Part shown: positions 59,633 to 64,000 of the stretch, one piece after another
Numbering within the stretch: the first letter of the stretch is position 1
How the letters are laid out: every line of letters begins with the position of its first letter
Assembly (NCBI RefSeq): GCF_900698985.1
Contig: NZ_LR217730.1
Coordinates: 620,001-684,000 of the forward strand
DNA length: 64,000 nt
Direction of reading: 5' to 3'
Source: Erwinia_E haradaeae_B
Lineage (GTDB): Bacteria; Pseudomonadota; Gammaproteobacteria; Enterobacterales; Enterobacteriaceae
The notes under the pieces: generated by a model
The model's input: the letters and a program-made list of their open reading frames with translations, nothing else
Databases searched by the model: none
What the model was told of the DNA's origin: nothing
Translations under genes and position numbers: made by a program

Positions 59633-61677
59633 TAATCTCTATATGAGTCTATATTTTTTTGAATCTACATCTATTCAGAAAATTAGTGTAATACTCATTT
59701 TTTCACACCAAATCAATTTTTAATTTTTTTCCAGAAAAAATTTTAGTCTAGAACATTATATCATTAATACTTTTCCAGAACATAACATGTCCATACTTAG
59801 TAATTTGCATTTATTCTATAAATATTCATCTATAGAATATAAAAAAAATCATTTTAAATACAATGCTATTTGCGCCTAGTGATAATCAATAATTTTATTG
59901 ATATAATTTACTTTTTGATTGTAACTAATTTAGTTAAGCTTTAATTGTAATTTACAAGATCTAGGTTTTTATTTAGCATAAATACCATCTCTAAATTCAT
60001 ATCATCACAGGTAAGCAATGTATTATGATCAATATATTATACTTTTCTATGCTAATAATGTATATTAATTTCTTTAACATTAATTATCTAAACTAAAAGT
60101 TTTAATTATAGCTAGAAATAACATCTAATAATATTCCATTATATCATAATCCATTAGTCTCTTAATAATTTTATGCGCTTATAGACAAAAAGTAATATTA
60201 TTTTCATTTAAAAAAAAATTATATAATAGAAAATTGAATTCATCTTAAATGTTAAAATATAACTTAATTAGAAAAAATTACTATTTAAAAAATTTTATCC
60301 TTATGGGTAAACTTATAATTTTACAAGAATAATTGTTAAGTACGTTCTGACTTGATGGTGTGATTAATCGTCATTATCTAACTTTTTCTTTTGCTTTAAG
60401 TATATCTTAATAATTATCTCTTTAATTAAGAGACGCCACATTTATTATTCGTATTATTATCAATTTTTTATCATAGTAGAGCTAATAACACTTATAATGA
60501 AAAATATCAATATATCATTTAAATTATTTCAATAAAAATATATAATCTATGCTAGATGAAAAAAACCTCAGATCAAATAATAATTGAATAAAATCTATAT
60601 GATATTATTACACGAAAGTATGACCAATAATTATATTTATATATATAACACAAAAGATATAATTTAAGTAGTACGTTTATTTTAAGCTGCTAATAAAAAC
60701 AAGAAGCTTACAAAGCAAAAAATTAAATTTATATATGTTACAACCTTATATAGATAAAAAATAGTAATTAATTATATTATATGTTTAAATTAATCAAATA
60801 AAACTCTCTAAAAAAGTTAGATTTTTATTGTTACTTCTAGCTTCTAAAGATTAGATATATGTTATAAAATATCTTGATAATAATTAAATAAAATTTAGTA
60901 TTCATTAATGAAACTAATAGTATAAATTAAGTAAATATTTAAAATATTAGAATAAATCGCTCATGATTAACCTCTCTATCATATCTTATTATATTATATA
61001 ATATTTTATTCAGCTTAGCTAGAATTGTGCATTTAATTTTGCAATGTTATACCTTAAAAAATATATAGACTTTTCTAATCCCATATTGCTATATATAGAT
61101 ATTTAAGATAAGAATTTTCTCTTTAATGATAGAACTTTTATAAAACATCTAATCAATTAATGCTTCCACCTTCTTGTGATTATAATCTCATCTCAACTAA
61201 TTTAGCTCTACTAATGAAAACCAAAAAGCTAGTTATTATTCGGCGATACGGATTATTCATTTCTATAGACCACTAAATAATAATAATTATATATATTTTA
61301 TTCTATCTAATATAAAGCACATGAATCTATATTGTTTATCTTTTGCAATAATATTTTTGATATGATAAGTCTATGGTAAAAATAAATTTTTATTTTATTT
61401 TACTTTTTAACATGCATACTTCTTTTAATTTTAACAGAATTGATCCTGTTGGAATCAATTCTGGACATTAATGTTATTTTTGAATTTTACTATACCACAC
61501 TTAATAATTTTAGAAGGCTACGCATGGTAATACCACAGAAGCTATATTATCTTTTTAATTATATATATTATGATAAAAATACAAAAACAAAATCACACTT
61601 TTGAATGAATTTGCGATTTTTTTATATTAAACTATTAGTGTAAATAATATTTATTAAGCTTTCTTCGTAGATATATA
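59633..61677. other. Gap at the lost mutL position
   Basis: 2.05 kb between amiB and miaA, where E. coli has mutL (1.85 kb) in the same operon. The size is that of the missing gene, but no MutL ATPase motif can be read with confidence. The best fragment, LLSMDMLCSGKV near 59790-59830 (minus strand), only loosely recalls the MutL C-terminus. CAGAATTGAT/ATCAATTCTG (61435-61463, 9-nt loop) is a 10-bp hairpin about 215 bp after amiB. It has no T-tract. Confidence 0.6.
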
Positions 61678-62919
61678 TTATGGTAAATGCAATGCAAAAT
61701 AGTTATGCAGGCCTTGATATAATGACTTGCTAAGTCTTTTTTGGTAAAAATGATTAGAAAGAAGTCTTTCTTCTCTGGTATTACTGATAAAACCGATTTC
61801 AATTAACAAAGAAGGAATATAAGGTGAACGCAAAACACCAAAGCTTGCATATGCCGGTTTAGACTTATGCAAAGCGCTAACATGCTTTAACTGACATAAT
61901 ACTTTAGTAGCTATCTCGTAACCTACTCGCTGAGCATAAATAAACTGAAGATCCAATAGGGCTTGTCTAACATACCGATCAGTGTAATTACCATCAAGTA
62001 AGCTATTTTTATTTTTACGCAAAATGTTAAATTGACCATCTTTTTTTCTCAATCGATTTACTAATTCACGACTAGCACGGCGATTAGATAAAACCCACGC
62101 TGAAGCTCCATATGCTCTACGATTATATGCCGAATCTACATGAATAGATATCAGTATACTAGCTTTTTTCTTGTAAGCTATTAATGAGCGCTCTGCAACA
62201 GAAATAAAGTGATCGCTATTACGAATCATTACCCCATGAAACATAGGATCGGAATTTAACCATGCCTGAAGTTGACGCGCGATAATAAGAGTTATGTTTT
62301 TTTCTTTTAAGCCATATTTGCTAATAGCACCAGGATCTTGTCCACCATGCCCAGCATCAATCGCAACTATAATCTTATTTTTAATATTAGTAGCACTAAG
62401 AGTTGCACACCCCTTGGTATTTTTTTTAGTTTGACCAGCGGTATGGGAATATTTTGAGATACTGAGGACAGGTGAAAATATTAGTTTTTTCTTAAACTTA
62501 CAAGGATGAGCAAAACGGTTTAAACCAATCTTCTTATTGCGAATTATAGTAAATAGAAGATTATAACGAACACCAGTATGATTCATGATAGCTCTTATTT
62601 TTCCACAATTTGCTAATTGAAATACTAAACGTAAATTGTGAGAATTATTTACCCTCACTCGAATAAATTGTACGATGCCATCAGAATTAAAGTCCCGTGG
62701 TAATCCATTTAGAATAGTACTATCACGAACATTTAAAATTATACGATCAGGATGATGTAAAAAAAAGAAAACATATACTGGCTTATTAGAAAAACTCAGC
62801 ATAATATTTTCTGAGTTTTGGGTGTTAGAAATATTAATCTCTAATAAAGTAGATGCCTGAACAGAAAAAAAAAAGAATAATGGCATGAAAAATAGCCAAT
62901 GTTTCATATTTGGTATCAT
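61678..62919 (-). CDS. amiB: N-acetylmuramoyl-L-alanine amidase AmiB
   Basis: AmiB is a periplasmic zinc amidase that cleaves septal peptidoglycan so that daughter cells separate. The 413 residues (E. coli 445) begin with a signal peptide (to about residue 22), followed by an AMIN targeting domain (about 24-125), a shortened linker and an Amidase_3 domain (about 180-410). Zinc ligands H191 (DAGHGG), E206 (LKEKN) and H260 (SIHVD) and catalytic E374 (LIEIGFISN) are present. In the autoinhibitory helix the conserved Glu of HEKQSELLGG appears as Asp294 (KDGQFNIL). The proline-rich linker and C-terminal tail of E. coli AmiB are missing. E. coli's partners tsaE upstream and mutL downstream are absent. 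Confidence 0.94.
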   Translation of the reverse strand: MIPNMKHWLFFMPLFFFFSVQASTLLEINISNTQNSENIMLSFSNKPVYVFFFLHHPDRIILNVRDSTILNGLPRDFNSDGIVQFIRVRVNNSHNLRLVFQLANCGKIRAIMNHTGVRYNLLFTIIRNKKIGLNRFAHPCKFKKKLIFSPVLSISKYSHTAGQTKKNTKGCATLSATNIKNKIIVAIDAGHGGQDPGAISKYGLKEKNITLIIARQLQAWLNSDPMFHGVMIRNSDHFISVAERSLIAYKKKASILISIHVDSAYNRRAYGASAWVLSNRRASRELVNRLRKKDGQFNILRKNKNSLLDGNYTDRYVRQALLDLQFIYAQRVGYEIATKVLCQLKHVSALHKSKPAYASFGVLRSPYIPSLLIEIGFISNTREERLLSNHFYQKRLSKSLYQGLHNYFALHLP

Positions 62920-64000
62920 GCTAGAATTTTTGATGCATTATCCACTATAAAATATTTAAATCATTAAAAATAACAAGATATACCTAATTTTAATATATTA
63001 CAAAATCATTAGATCTGAAGTATAATTTCACATTTGATATATCTACAGCATATTAGATGCGCTATTTAGTTTCTTATTTTGCATGGCTCTGTTTGGTCAA
63101 AAGTAATAAAAACATGTATTCTCCTCATTTTAGTTCAGATCATCTATATTATTTAAATAATAATCATATCAAAAAATTAAGCAATTAAACAACTTTTACT
63201 GTAATATCAGCATGATTTATGGTCTTTTATTACAATCTGTCATATATATTCTATGTTTTTTAAAAAATAAAATTTTAGATTGCACTTAATAAGTTATTAT
63301 ATGTATAATAAATTAAAATATGCATAAATAGCAGCACTAATATCCTAAAGAATCGAACACTTATGCTACGCTTAAGATAAAATTCTTAAGGTATTTTAAT
63401 TAAAGAAGCTGATATATACACATTATGAGCAGGAACATAACAAAAATCTAATAACATTAAATATTTTTCATGTATCATAAGCGATTCATAGAATTTATGA
63501 TCACATTATAGATAGCTAAGAAATAATTAATATTATTCACCTTTAGTAATACTATACCTTTAAATTTTTTATATTCCCTGAAATAATTAGATAATTATAT
63601 TAATATGACTTAGAACCTTGCACATATTATAACTATATACAAACAATGTAGCTAAATGAAAGCTACTATTAATCATCATAAGAATACATAGATCAAATAA
63701 AGAGGTGCAGCTCTTGATAATGTATAAATATATGATATTCCTAGAAATTATTTAAAAAATCCCGAAACATTCAGTTATAGAAAATTAATGCAATATAATT
63801 ATTGCTCTAGCTAAAAACCAGAGCATTAATTATTCTTGACAAAAAATAATACACGCATCTTCTGTTACTACCAATAAAAATAATATCATCCTTAATGATA
63901 GAATAAGAATTATTATAAACTCTATAAAATAACTATCACAAAAAAAGCACAGAGCTCGCAATATTTATAAAATATATGAACGATAATCATATCAATACTA
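62920..64000. other. Right-end gap upstream of amiB
   Basis: 1.08 kb to the window edge. In E. coli tsaE (0.46 kb) lies directly upstream of amiB. No TsaE P-loop (GDLGAGKT) is readable. A good ribosome site (TGAGGAGAATAC) followed by ATG is present at 63113-63127 on the minus strand, but the frame ends after 13 codons (63074). It may be the surviving start of a dead gene. The amiB promoter presumably lies here. Confidence 0.5.

Noticed and set aside
61435..61463. 10-bp hairpin as amiB terminator
   Set aside because: It lacks a T-tract on the minus strand and lies 215 bp from the stop. Its length is within chance.
61440..61560. MutL N-terminal remnant (ASVV, RID) on the minus strand
   Set aside because: The short words match MutL but their spacing is wrong by about 30 bases, and no ATPase motif follows.
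1..64000. tRNA, rRNA, tmRNA, RNase P RNA or 4.5S RNA genes
   Set aside because: I searched by eye on both strands for T-arm and other signature sequences in all gaps. No cloverleaf or conserved core was found.

Overview
This is about 64 kb of a strongly AT-rich gammaproteobacterial chromosome undergoing genome reduction, most likely from an obligate insect endosymbiont. Every recognisable protein is a close homologue of an Escherichia coli protein and usually has nearly the same length (RpoB 1342 aa, RF2 365 aa, NusG 181 aa). About 60% of the window is coding. The rest is very AT-rich, up to 4.2 kb per gap, and almost free of recognisable sequence. I see no transposase, phage, plasmid, CRISPR, toxin, secretion-system or defence gene, and no tRNA or rRNA gene. 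The combination of few genes, wide gaps and decayed genes resembles low-density reduced symbionts of insects (for example mealybug or ant symbionts). Naming a genus would be a guess.

Layout: 1-2.7 kb prfB-lysS; 3-7.6 kb kdsA, tyrS, mlaA; 9.2-15.5 kb prs-ispE-lolB facing prfA-prmC, with the hemA position in between degraded; 15.5-20.2 kb secF-secD-(yajC lost)-tgt; 20.6-21.7 kb a decayed YdiK-type transporter gene; 22-24.6 kb pgpB and ribA, divergent; 26.6-32.2 kb mrcB and ppk, convergent; 32.2-36.4 kb a 4.2 kb gene desert; 36.4-40.4 kb udk and ptsI; about 40.9 kb a probable decayed rpmB; 42-55.4 kb secE-nusG-rplK-rplA-rplJ-rplL-rpoB-rpoC-dapB; 55.4-62.9 kb hflC-hflK-(hflX, hfq lost)-miaA-(mutL lost)-amiB.

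The genes together supply translation (release factors and their methylase, two aminoacyl-tRNA synthetases, tRNA modification, the ribosomal stalk), transcription (beta and beta', NusG), protein export (SecE, SecD, SecF), an outer membrane (KdsA, LolB, MlaA), peptidoglycan and lysine (DapB, MrcB, AmiB, PgpB), isoprenoid and riboflavin steps (IspE, RibA), nucleotide supply (Prs, Udk), membrane quality control (HflK/HflC), and parts of PTS and polyphosphate metabolism.

I did not find a new biological system. The observations most worth checking are: (1) PBP1b has lost both catalytic lysines of its transpeptidase domain (SxxK to SLAQ, KTG to QAG) while the glycosyltransferase domain looks intact; (2) prfB has lost the programmed +1 frameshift that normally autoregulates RF2; (3) a clear ydiK pseudogene, a probable rpmB pseudogene and a possible hemA remnant; (4) two perfect hairpins, of 15 bp and 18 bp, that are longer than chance should give.
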